Both the position numbers and the translations under genes were made by a program. Of a DNA stretch of 64,000 nt, positions 47,473-56,310 are shown piece by piece (within the stretch, counting starts at the first letter, position 1; each line of letters starts with the position of its first letter). The notes under the pieces are model-generated. The model had not been told where the DNA came from, searched no databases, and was given only the letters and a program-made list of their open reading frames with translations. The stretch comes from Candidatus Methanohalarchaeum thermophilum. Its GTDB lineage: Archaea > Halobacteriota > Methanonatronarchaeia > Methanonatronarchaeales > Methanonatronarchaeaceae. Location of the stretch: contig MSDW01000001.1 of assembly GCA_001914405.1 (NCBI GenBank), positions 1,178,001 through 1,242,000 on the forward strand, read 5' to 3'.

Positions 47473-47836
47473 AGGAGGGTTATATTGGTTTATTGTGTCT
47501 TTTTTTGTATTAAATTGTTGCATTTTGGGGTTGTTTTCTGGGATCCCCGATAATGAATCTCTTTTATATAGATGTACAATCTGGTTTTTGTGGTTTTTTG
47601 TTTTTGTGGGTTTTGTTTTGGATGTTTTTTTATGGTTGGTGTGTTTTTTGTTTTCGATTTTGTTTTTTTGGTGATTAGGTTGTTTTATTGTTGGTTTTGA
47701 GTGGTTTTTGGTTTTTGGTTTTGTTTGATCTTTTTGTTGATTTTGGTGGTGTACGAGTTGCTATACTGAATTTTTTTAAGAAATAGAGAGTTTTTGGTTT
47801 TTTATTTTATAAATTGGCGTTTTTTTGTGTGGATTT
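47473..47836 (-). promoter_or_regulatory. CRISPR leader region
   Basis: This stretch lies upstream of the first-transcribed repeat (47443-47472). It is GT-rich on the + strand, hence AC-rich on the transcribed strand, with GGATCCCC near 47539-47547 and a TATATAGA-like element near 47565. No gene is present. The leader is limited on its far side by the non-coding element at 47837. Its AC-rich composition also fits the 3' flank of cas2. Confidence 0.55.
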
Positions 47837-48230
47837 TCATAGTAGGGTAAGGTAGAAAACCCTACGGCTTTTTGTGAGGATGAATGTATTACCACTTAAA
47901 TAATAGTTTCTATATTTTTTGGAAGTTAAACTGTAGTTGGTTGGCTTTTGTCGGCCTTTTTTGAACAAAAAGCGATCTCGGGTCTTAGAGATATCTGGTT
48001 AAAGGTTCCAGATCCCTATATCGAAGGTGTATGATGCTAGCTAAAAAAGTAATTTCTTTGGTTAGAGAGGGTTCTAGTGGTTGGTGGAGGAGTATATCAA
48101 AACGAATATGAATAAGCGGTTGAATTGTATGTTAGTATATGGCTAGATCCTGTTCCAATTTCTCCTCTCGGAGCTTGAGTTCCATGTCGACTGGCTGCAT
48201 GCGAGAAGTCCATTGTATAAGCCGAGAATC
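47837..48230 (+). mobile_element. Non-coding element, B family copy 2, between cas2 and the array
   Basis: It opens with TTCATAGTAGGGTAAGGTAG and hairpin GTAGGGT...ACCCTAC, an opening shared with the copy at 51722-52182. It then has the family blocks AGTTGGTTGG, AACAAAAAGCGATCTC, TAGTGGTTGGTGGAGGAG, AAGCGGTTGAAT, GTTAGTATATGG and CTCTCGGAGC. No coding frame is credible. Its ends are less clear than those of copy 1. It separates the adaptation genes from the leader and array and could place a new transcript or terminator there. Confidence 0.55.
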
Positions 48231-48296
48231 TTTTTTTTTTTGGTTTGGGGTAGGGGTTCTATTGTAGGTTCCTTAGCTTCTATGGGGGTTGTTACT

Positions 48297-48560
48297 TCAA
48301 ATTATGTTGTCTGTTTTTTCTTTTTCTTGTCCGATTGTGGTTTTTTCTAGGGCTTTTTTGTTTCTGAGTTTATAGATTATTATTGAGTCGTGTGATTGGT
48401 TTATGATTTTTTTGATTCCTTGTTTGACTTCTTTTAGTTCACTTTTGGTTAGGTTTCCTTCGAATACACTGTTTTGTATCCAGTTGAGGTATTTTCGGAG
48501 GAATTTTTTTACTTTGTTTACTCTTTTTACTCCTACATCGTAGACTATTATGAAATACAA
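48297..48560 (-). CDS. cas2: Cas2 adaptation subunit
   Basis: Cas2 is the dimeric scaffold of the Cas1-Cas2 spacer integrase. The 87-residue protein opens YFIIVYDVGVKRVNKVKKFL, with the Cas2 first strand and Asp, and continues LNWIQNSVFEGNLTKSELK and DSIIIYKLRN. The start is TTG at 48560, supported by GGTGG upstream and by family alignment. The three-base gap to the restored cas1 stop at 48564 points to coupled translation. The C-terminal tail is Lys/Glu-rich. Confidence 0.9.
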   Translation of the reverse strand: MYFIIVYDVGVKRVNKVKKFLRKYLNWIQNSVFEGNLTKSELKEVKQGIKKIINQSHDSIIIYKLRNKKALEKTTIGQEKEKTDNII

Positions 48561-48563
48561 CTT

Positions 48564-49542
48564 TTACCACCATATCTGAAATGGTTCGTATTCTTGTTGT
48601 TCTAGTATATGTTTTACTATTTTATAGCACTCTAGTCTTATTAAACGTTGGTATGAGACATTTTTTTTGGATTTCTCGGTGTTTGATTGTTCTATTTAGT
48701 GTTTTCTCGTATCTTTTTTCGAATTTTTTTCTTCCTTCTTCATTTAGTAGGCATTTATTGAGATCGTCGTCGAAGTGTTTTTTGTCTAACATTCCTTTGT
48801 TAGTTAGGTAAAAGATTGTTCTATCTACTATTAGTGGTTTAAATACATCTGCTATATCTAATGCTAGGGAAAATCTTCTTTCTCTTGGTTCGTGGAGGTA
48901 AGATATTGTTGGATCTAGTTGGGAGTTGTATATTTCACTTATTGTAGTTGAATATAGTAGTGAGTTTCCAAAACTTAGCAGACAGTTGACCATGTTTTTA
49001 GGTGGTTGGCGGCTTCTAGAGGTATATTTAAACTTTTCTGGTAGTATTTCATCGAAGGATTTGTAGTAAGTGCTTCTGCATCTTCCTTCTATGTTCATAA
49101 CTTCTGTTACTTTTTGAGTATCTTTTAGTTCATTTTTGATATCTTCGATAACTTCTAGTTTTTTATTTTTATTGTATCTTTTTAGGTTGCTCTTGATGTT
49201 TTCGATACTTCCTTTTACGAATTTTTTAGCTAGTTCAAGTCTTTTTTCTTGTTTTAAGTAATGTTCAGCTTGGTTAACAGTTACTTTTCCTGATAGATAG
49301 GTTTCTTTAGGATAAAATGAGCCATCATAGTATCCGTAGTAATTAAAGAAGTGAATTGGGACTCCTTCTTTAGCTAATAAGTGGGTACACTGGGATGTAT
49401 ATGTCAGAGACCCGTATGAGTAAATAGAATAAATTTTTTCAATGGGGATCGGTTTTTGATCTCCATCTTCATTTATATGATAGACTGTGTTTTCTTTTCT
49501 TCTTAATTTTCCATCACTGTTTATATAGAAATTCCTTTTCAT
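48564..49542 (-). pseudogene. cas1: Cas1 integrase, frameshifted at an A8 run near its 3' end
   Basis: The first 293 codons are intact: MNIEGRCRSTYY carries the catalytic Glu (near 152), and LHEPRERRFSLALDIADVFKP carries the His and Asp ligands (near 217-232). After [11 protein letters not shown] the coding strand has eight A residues (48661-48668). As written the frame ends at 48622 with an unrelated tail ([12 protein letters not shown]). Removing one A restores the normal Cas1 ending, [20 protein letters not shown] and EYEPFQIWW, with TAA at 48564-48566, four bases before cas2. So the gene has lost its true C-terminus, or slippage or frameshifting restores it, or the base count is wrong. 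Confidence 0.8.
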
Positions 49543-49610
49543 ATCTTCTAAAAATATTTTTCTTGGTCATGTAAGAAATATCCTTTGTTTTTTAGATTAG
49601 TTAAAATAGG

Positions 49611-50123
49611 TTAGCTAAAGCAGAATTCGCGGTATGCACATTTTTTGCAGATCTTTTTCCAGTTTGGACTAGGAAAAGTGTCCTTATTGAGAATTTCTCT
49701 TATTTCTTTGATTAGTGTTTTTATTTCTTTTTTGTCAGAGTCAGTTAATTTGATTTTTTCTTTTTCTTTTATTTTTGGATACTCTAAGATACCATGAGCT
49801 TTTATTCCTAATTGATCAAGGTAGTAAAGATAATATAATATTTGATACTTATGTGATTTTTTCATCTTTTTTGATTTTTTGACTTCATGAATCTCTAAAC
49901 ATTCTTTTCTTTTCACAAAATCAAATTTAATTGGACCTAAATTAACTTCTTTTTCTTCTCTATTGTAAGAACTTTGATGAGTTAATTTACCCAACTTAAC
50001 TAATTCAGATTCCTCTTCCATCTTGATATAATTAGAAAACAACCATAATTTAGTCTTGCAAATAAAGTAATAATTTACTTGCACACCTGTAATATCCAAA
50101 TTATCGACATATATCTCATTCAT
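49611..50123 (-). CDS. cas4: Cas4 adaptation nuclease
   Basis: Cas4 trims and orients new spacers. ATG 50123 is chosen because GGAAGGG lies just upstream and the product then opens MNEIYVDNLDITGVQVNYYF, the normal Cas4 start; the longer frame to 50207 adds unrelated sequence. The 170-residue protein has an N-terminal Cys (FICKTKLWLF), FDFVKRKECLEIHEVKKSKK with the D and E-x-K nuclease core, YQILYYLYYL, and the C-terminal ICKKCAYREFCF, which completes the Fe-S ligands. It is the first gene of the leftward cas4-cas1-cas2 set. Confidence 0.88.
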   Translation of the reverse strand: MNEIYVDNLDITGVQVNYYFICKTKLWLFSNYIKMEEESELVKLGKLTHQSSYNREEKEVNLGPIKFDFVKRKECLEIHEVKKSKKMKKSHKYQILYYLYYLDQLGIKAHGILEYPKIKEKEKIKLTDSDKKEIKTLIKEIREILNKDTFPSPNWKKICKKCAYREFCFS

Positions 50124-50776
50124 AGTACCCTTCCAGTAAAATTCACTAAGAAATAATACAAAATAAAACTTATCTATTAAAATAGAACCAGTAAACATAA
50201 TGATCAATCCCGAGACTATACATTTCTAAAGATTAAATAAATAAGTAAAAAAAAGAAATTTGATTCCTTTAATTAATTATACTATAATTATTTTTTTCAC
50301 CTTTGAATAGACTAGCCTTAAGAGATGTTAAAAAATATGTCTTTAATTGGTATTTATCTTACCTTATTTAGTTTTACTTAGATGTTTATTATTTTATTAA
50401 GTTTTATGTTTTAATTGAATATTAGTTTTTGTAGAAGTTAAGAATCTTTTATAGTTTTTTCTTGTTTTCATTTATTTTTATGTCATTAATTCTGGTTCTA
50501 GTTGGGTTTAAGACTTTGATTTTTAGGTTTATTTGAATTTAGATTTTTTTGTTTTTTGGTTTTTGATAAGTTGAGTATGTTGGTTTTTTGTTTAGTTTTT
50601 GTTGTCTGATTTTTGTTGTTTTTTGTTTTTTTGTTGTGGTTTTGTTGGGTAACTTTTAAGTGTTTGTTTATAGGATTATGTGGAGATATTATTAGGTTGA
50701 AAATGATGTTTAAGGTTGTATTGAGGAAGTTTTTTGGGTTGTTTTCTGTAAATTGGTTGTGTAGGGGTGTTAGTTT
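50124..50776. other. Gene-free spacer, AT-rich then GT-rich
   Basis: The DNA between divergent cas4 and the PiT transporter is AT-rich to about 50500 and then T/G-rich on the + strand up to the transporter start. No gene or repeat is supported. Promoters for both genes must lie here. Confidence 0.45.
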
Positions 50777-51715
50777 TTGATTTTGGTGGTTTTGGTTTTT
50801 GTTTCGGCTGTGTTTATGTCTTTGTCGATCGGTTCTTCTTCTATTCCTCCTGCTTTTGGCCCGGTTAGTTTCTCGAGGGAGATTGGGGTTTTAAGGTCAG
50901 CTTTTTTTGGTGGTTTAGCTGGTTTATTGGGAGCTTTTTTACAGGGTTCTTCCGTTAGTTCTACGGTTGGTTCAGGTATGGTTGTTGGAGAGCTTGTTAT
51001 CTTACAGGCTTTTATCATTTTGTTTGTTTCTTCAACATTGGTTATTGTTAGTAATATCCTGAAGTATCCTATGCCAACAGCGTTCACTGTTATTGGAGCA
51101 GTTTTAGGGACTGGAACTAGCTTTAATCCAGGTATTTTATGGAGTAATGTGAATAATGTTCTTTTCTATTGGTCAATTATTCCATTTCTAGCAATAACCA
51201 TTGCATTTAGCCTTTCTAAGATCTTAACTTTTATTATTCCATCTGACTACCATAAAAACAAAATTAATTATTTAAACTTTGGAATAGGTTTATTTGTAGC
51301 CTATACAGCAGGTGCAAACTCTGTTGGATTAGCTATTGGACCACTTTATTCACTTGGATATAATTTAAACTACTTATTGCTTTTAGGTGGTTTTTCTATT
51401 TTACTTGGGGCTTGGTTACTTTCTCCTAGAATTATCCACACGGTTTCATTTGAATACTCAAATATAGGTCCAAGGAGATCGATCTCCGCTCTAGGTACCC
51501 CAGCAATATTAGCACAGATCGGTATACATTTTGGAATACCTATATCATTCAGTGAAGCAATAATTTTCTCAATGATTGGAAGTGGATTGGTTTTAGGAAA
51601 AAGCAACATTGGTAAAAAAAAGTTAGCTTACACCATAGGAGCTTGGATATTCGCTTTCGCACTATCAATAAGTATCTCCTTCCTCCTATCCGAAATCACT
51701 AGAGGAATCCTGTAA
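50777..51715 (+). CDS. PiT-family phosphate (or anion) transporter
   Basis: This is a 312-residue membrane protein with about nine helices. Both halves carry the PiT repeat signature: near the start SIGSSSIPPAFGPV (degenerate for GANDVANAFGPV), and near the middle YTAGANSVGLAIGPL. PiT carriers import inorganic phosphate with Na+ or H+. The first copy's loss of the Asn-Asp pair might alter ion coupling. The start is TTG 50777, behind GGGGTG; no upstream ATG fits. It is smaller than bacterial PiT but close to haloarchaeal forms. A hairpin CACAGC-AAA-GCTGTG four bases past the stop may terminate it. Confidence 0.75.
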   Translation: MILVVLVFVSAVFMSLSIGSSSIPPAFGPVSFSREIGVLRSAFFGGLAGLLGAFLQGSSVSSTVGSGMVVGELVILQAFIILFVSSTLVIVSNILKYPMPTAFTVIGAVLGTGTSFNPGILWSNVNNVLFYWSIIPFLAITIAFSLSKILTFIIPSDYHKNKINYLNFGIGLFVAYTAGANSVGLAIGPLYSLGYNLNYLLLLGGFSILLGAWLLSPRIIHTVSFEYSNIGPRRSISALGTPAILAQIGIHFGIPISFSEAIIFSMIGSGLVLGKSNIGKKKLAYTIGAWIFAFALSISISFLLSEITRGIL

Positions 51716-51721
51716 AATGAC

Positions 51722-52182
51722 TACACAGCAAAGCTGTGGGACTTCCATGTGAGCCTTATCTGGAGTGGGGTCTGCTTTTTTCCATCCGGGGGGTTTTTCT
51801 CTTACTGCATCCTAATCGTCATCGGGATTCTTTGCTCCAAGAGAAGAATAGGATCAGGGCAAACACAAAAACCCATATATTAACTTAACTCTTAGGATGG
51901 TTCCCTTAATTCATCCTTGGTTGCTCCTACATCAGCCACTAGGACTCACCCACAAAGGTTTCGAGTTCCCCAAATACACCTTATTCGATTTAGTGTCTTG
52001 GGGCTTTTAACTTAGCCATAATACCTCAAGAGACATGGAAATCGCTTTTTGATAGAGCAACCAATCCAACCAACTTCCAATTACCCCCAACCAGTTAATA
52101 ATACCCTTTAAGTGTTATTTAAGGCATTCACCCCAAAAGGAAGAGCCGCGAGGATCTTCTGCCATACCCTACTATAAAAGTC
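51722..52182 (-). mobile_element. Non-coding element, B family copy 3
   Basis: On the minus strand it opens TATAGTAGGGTATGGCAGAAG and has the family blocks AGTTGGTTGG, CAAAAAGCGATTTC, CTAGTGGCTGATGTAGGAGCA, GTTAATATATGGG and CTTGGAGCA, ordered as in copies at 30559 and 47837. It ends near the hairpin CACAGC-TTT-GCTGTG beside the PiT stop. Overall identity to the other copies is low outside the blocks. It lies immediately inside the A-family element at 52194-52608 in the same orientation. Confidence 0.55.
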
Positions 52183-52193
52183 TATTCATGTAG

Positions 52194-52608
<415 letters not shown>

Positions 52609-53066
52609 TTAAATGCAAGTCAATTAAATAGAGATATCGTACTACCTCATGGTTATTAATTAATTGAATTTGAAATTAGAGAGATATCACTCAAATAAAA
52701 TTTTATAGGTTTGAATAGGTTTAAGGTAGATTAAATTATTGTATGTGTTGCTTATGATAGAGGAGAAACCCTAGTTTTTCGTTTAAAGTTGAATATAGTT
52801 GTTTTAAAATAAATAAATTAATCTATATGTGGCGTATTCTGGGATCTAGTATTGGTTCTTGTATAATATATTAGATTATTTTTTTGTTCTTATTTAGTTT
52901 TGTAATATTTAGTTTTGTTATATTTATTTTTGAGGGTTTTTTGTTTTCTTATGGGGTTTTTTGTGTGTTTTTTGTTTATTTTGAACTGGATTAGGTTTTT
53001 TTGGGTTTTTTTGATGTAAGGCTTTTGTGGTTTTGGGTTTAATGTTTTGTTATAGAGGTTGATTTA
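52609..53066. other. Gene-free spacer, AT-rich then GT-rich
   Basis: No gene is supported. The last 200 bases are T/G-rich on the + strand leading into the lipoprotein gene, whose ribosome site GAGGTTGA is at 53055-53062. Confidence 0.45.
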
Positions 53067-53906
53067 ATGGATTTTAAAAAAATTTCTGTTGCTTTGTTGG
53101 TGACTGGTTTGTTATTAATCTCTCTTGGTTGTACGACAACTGATAACCAAGCTGAGGTTTCTGCCGGGGAGTTAGAGAGTAAGGTTGTTTCTGCGTCTAG
53201 TAATGTTTCGTCTTACGAGTTCGTGATGAATACTGATGTTTCGATGGCTGCTAATGGGATGAATATGACTGTTTCCATTGGTGGGGATGGTGTTGTTTCG
53301 GTTGAGGACAAGGAAATGCATTTTAATATGGAAACAGGGGAGAACGAGTTTGAAGCATATTTAGTAGATGGATTATTGTATGAAAATGTGGAATTTGGAA
53401 ATACTTCAAAGTGGATTAAAATAAATTTGAGTGAAAATTACTCAGATCAATGGAGTTCAAGTAATCAATTAGATCAAATGAGAAAACTGATAGAGTCCTC
53501 TGATATTGAGGTAGTTGGAACCGAAGAAATAGATGGAACTGAATGTTATAAAGTAGAGGTATATCCTAGTTTAGAAGAGTATTGGAGTATATTGGAGAAT
53601 ACATCGAGCCTTGGTTCAAGCCAGCAATCTCTTACTGGTGAATTAAATGTTTCGGCTATGGAGGATGCAATAGAGGAGTTTAACGCTACATACTGGATAT
53701 CAAAAGACAGCTATTTACCACAGAAGACTACGTTGGAAATGGATATGTCAATTAATCAGGAGCAGTTAGATATTAACTACAACATGTCTATTATATCATC
53801 AGTTTCCTTTGAATCTTATAATCAACCGGTTGATGTAGTTCTGTCGGAGGATGCGGAAAACGCAGTTCCTCTAGAAAATTTCACAATAAATGGATCTGGA
53901 AGCTAA
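53067..53906 (+). CDS. Exported lipoprotein, LppX/LolA-like (DUF6612-type)
   Basis: The 279-residue protein has a signal peptide with a lipobox (ISVALLVTGLLLISLGC, Cys at residue 22) and then a Thr/Asp linker. The mature domain alternates strands typical of the LolA/LppX fold: SSYEFVMNTDVSM, a FEAYLVDGLLYENVE strand pair, then GTEEIDGTECYKVEVYP and ATYWISKDSYLPQKTTLEM. Many N-x-S/T sequons suggest surface glycosylation. Family members bind lipids or act as surface chaperones, but no specific ligand can be given. The start ATG has a good GAGGTTGA site. Confidence 0.7.
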   Translation: MDFKKISVALLVTGLLLISLGCTTTDNQAEVSAGELESKVVSASSNVSSYEFVMNTDVSMAANGMNMTVSIGGDGVVSVEDKEMHFNMETGENEFEAYLVDGLLYENVEFGNTSKWIKINLSENYSDQWSSSNQLDQMRKLIESSDIEVVGTEEIDGTECYKVEVYPSLEEYWSILENTSSLGSSQQSLTGELNVSAMEDAIEEFNATYWISKDSYLPQKTTLEMDMSINQEQLDINYNMSIISSVSFESYNQPVDVVLSEDAENAVPLENFTINGSGS

Positions 53907-54014
53907 GAGAAGAAAAAACTTAAAAATATTTTTTTATTTCTATTTTTTTATTTAAATTTAATTTTGATGTTTCAATTTCTTTTTTGGTTTTTTAATGAAG
54001 TGGAATTTTGGTTT

Positions 54015-54641
54015 TTAGTTATTTCTCCATTTTTGCATTATTTCTATTACTTCTTGGTCTGTTACATCATGCCAGTTTTGGTAGACTTGTGCTACTGCTC
54101 TAAAACGATCCGGGGTCTCTAGGATATGGACATCGTCTACGAGGTCTTCGAATTCTCGTTTAGCCTCTGAGCTTGAGACTGGAGAGGTGACTACTATTTT
54201 TTTTGGGTTATTTTTCTTACAGTATTGAACTGCTGCTTTCATAGTTGAACCTGTTGCAATACCATCGTCAACCAATATAACCGTTTTGTCTTCTAATTTT
54301 GGAATTGGGCTATCTCTTAATTTTTTTAATCTTCTTTTGATCTCTTCTCTTTGTTTTTCTTTGATTTCGTTGATCTTATTTTGAGAAAAGGGGCCTTGAA
54401 CCAATACCTCGGTTCCGTCTTCTGCTATAGCTCCGAAACCGGCCTCAGGGTTATAGGGAAAAGGCAGCTTTCTAATAACTAAAATAGAGAAATCAGCTTT
54501 TAGAGCTTTAGCTATTTCGTAACCTACTCTGGTCCCACCTTTAGCTATAGCCAAAACTACTACATCACCATCTTCTTCTCTGTATTCTTCTAGTTTCTTT
54601 GCAAGGGTTTTACCTGCATGTTCTCTATCTTTAAACATCAT
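54015..54641 (-). CDS. Phosphoribosyltransferase
   Basis: This protein of about 208 residues has a type I PRTase fold. The PRPP-binding loop is VILVDDGIATGSTMKAA, preceded by a VVVLAIAKGGTRVGYEIAKAL strand and the flexible hood FPYNPEAGFGAIAEDG. Such free-standing archaeal PRTases resemble ComF/hypoxanthine-type enzymes; the base is unknown. The frame extends to 54662, but a TATA-like TATATATTT lies at about 54661-54669, so that ATG would precede the transcript. ATG 54641 or 54638 fits leaderless initiation about 25-28 bases downstream. Confidence 0.85.
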   Translation of the reverse strand: MMFKDREHAGKTLAKKLEEYREEDGDVVVLAIAKGGTRVGYEIAKALKADFSILVIRKLPFPYNPEAGFGAIAEDGTEVLVQGPFSQNKINEIKEKQREEIKRRLKKLRDSPIPKLEDKTVILVDDGIATGSTMKAAVQYCKKNNPKKIVVTSPVSSSEAKREFEDLVDDVHILETPDRFRAVAQVYQNWHDVTDQEVIEIMQKWRNN

Positions 54642-55293
54642 AAATAAATTAGAAGCATTCAAATATATACTTTAATCATTCGGTAATTAAAATCAATTGA
54701 AAAATGAAAAGTGTTTACATTTATTCTGAAAAACAAGTAGGGTTCAAGTTATGTAGAAATGTTTTATGCTTTAATTATTTTAAATAAATTTATAAATAAT
54801 TACTTAAATCAAGGTGTTTTTATTTAATCTGGGTTGATTTATGCCGAGAATTAGTTTTTATTTTTTTTTAATTTTGTATATATCTTGTTCAATAAAATTA
54901 AAAATATTTTTTAGGGAATTAAATTTTTAGAAAAAATTAAAGTTGTTTCTATATTTTTATTTTGTGTATTTTTGTTTTTAAGTGTTTATATTTGGATTTT
55001 TTAGGTTTTGTTCTGGGTTTAGTGGTTGATTATTTTGGTTATTGGTTTTATTAAGTTGTTTTACTTTTTTGTGTTCTTAGCGTTCTTAGTTCTAATAATT
55101 AAACCTTTCTTTTTTAAGGTAACAATGTTTTTTGTTATTTGGAGTTGGTTAGATTGAAAGAAAAAAATCCCATTTTACATTAAATTAAATAACATAACAT
55201 AATCAGATTCCTACTCAGGTAAAAGAAAAGTATAGTGGCATTGAAATCTTTTTTATCAATAACTTTTACATTAATCTTAGTTTCCTTTCTTTA
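54642..55293. other. Gene-free AT-rich stretch with GT-rich centre
   Basis: No gene is supported. It contains the PRTase promoter at its left edge (TATATATTT on the minus strand near 54661-54669) and a T/G-rich section from about 54880 to 55140. Confidence 0.4.
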
Positions 55294-55494
55294 TTATTTA
55301 AGTAATAAATCTATTAGAAACATAATAATGGTTATTGCTATTAGTATGGGAGAAGTAACAAAAATAAATCCATTGCTTCTGTAAACATAAATTAACCAAC
55401 TCGGTATATTTTCAAGAGAAATTAAATTCCCTATAACTGGCAAAATAACAAAAATTAAGCCCAATATTATTAACAAAAAACCGATATAGGTCAT
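55294..55494 (-). CDS. Small two-helix membrane protein, DUF2905-like
   Basis: This protein of about 66 residues has two hydrophobic segments (YIGFLLIILGLIFVILPVIG and a second ending SPILIAITIIMFLIDLLL) joined by NIPSWLIYVYRSNGFIFVT. The LGLI-V...G...P-W...FIF-SPI layout is that of DUF2905 proteins, which are unstudied small membrane proteins. ATG 55494 is preceded by GAGGTC; the in-frame GTG 55503 is an alternative start. Confidence 0.5.
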   Translation of the reverse strand: MTYIGFLLIILGLIFVILPVIGNLISLENIPSWLIYVYRSNGFIFVTSPILIAITIIMFLIDLLLK

Positions 55495-55639
55495 TGACCT
55501 CACTTTTATCCGTCACTCCTAACCTAAATAGTATCTATGATCTTTATCAAATTAAAAATTTTAGATTTAAATCCAGAATATACAAAAAACCAAGAAATAT
55601 TAAAAACCATATAAAGCGTTGAACTCAATTAATTAAGAA

Positions 55640-55955
55640 GTGAATTCCTCCCCTACCAAAACTAGAGATCTTGGAAGGAGGGTTCCAGAGTTCAGGGAGT
55701 TTTACTTCTTGCCACCGTCAAATCATCTCCGTTCAGGGCCAGGGTTATCCAAGAAGCTTTATTCGGGGAGGTTCCCTGGCTCAGCCAAGGAAATATACAC
55801 CCAAAAACGGGTACAGAGGCTTCAATCTGTCCACGGGCTATTGGTTCGGTTACAACCCCTGGCTACATCAAAAACTTGGAGCATTGAGCCATTTAAGCAT
55901 TATAGGTTGATTCATTTCTCTATCAAAATCAAAGATTTTAGGAGGGGTCTTCTTT
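55640..55955 (-). mobile_element. Non-coding PATE-like element, C type
   Basis: On the minus strand the left end is AAGAAGACCCCTCCTAAAATC-TTT-GATTTTGATAG (55955-55920). The right end is CCTTCCAAGATC-TCT-AGTTTTGGTAGGGG followed by GAATTCAC (to 55640). Both ends match the IS605-like palindromes of the tnpB element, including the TTCAC terminus. The interior of about 240 bp has no credible gene and does not resemble A- or B-type interiors by eye. A longer frame on the + strand (55640-56173) simply reads through it. Confidence 0.6.
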
Positions 55956-55966
55956 ACTCAAAAAGG

Positions 55967-56173
55967 ATAAAAGATAGGTTTGATTTAGAGAAATTAACTG
56001 TTCGTACTCCTATGTTATTTGATAATCTATTAGTTGGTTTATTGGATTCAGATGAAGAGTTTGTTTCGTTAGGGGTTTTAGAGAAAATTGATTTAATGGA
56101 TTTTGAGGCTGAAATTAGATTACCAAGTTTTTCAGATGACTTTAAAATTATTCAGTCTGGTCGATTAGAGTAA
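55967..56173 (+). pseudogene. Gene fragment adjoining the C-type element
   Basis: Sixty-odd codons directly right of the element encode RFDLEKLTVRTPMLFDNLLVG, a DSDEEFVSLGVLEKID stretch and FEAEIRLPSFSDDFKIIQSG. The composition and hydrophobic pattern look genuinely coding. There is no start of its own; the open frame continues only into element sequence. The likely explanation is a gene whose 5' part was replaced or displaced by the insertion. The family is not recognised. Confidence 0.4.
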
Positions 56174-56310
56174 GTAGAGATGGAAGGGAGCTTGAAAAGG
56201 TTAAGATTACTTAGCGAGGAAAGTCCAACTGATTTTATCTTATATTTTTGAAACTGGATTCGGTTACTGACAGGTAAAGGATTAATGATTTGTTTTAGAT
56301 TAGTTTTAGA

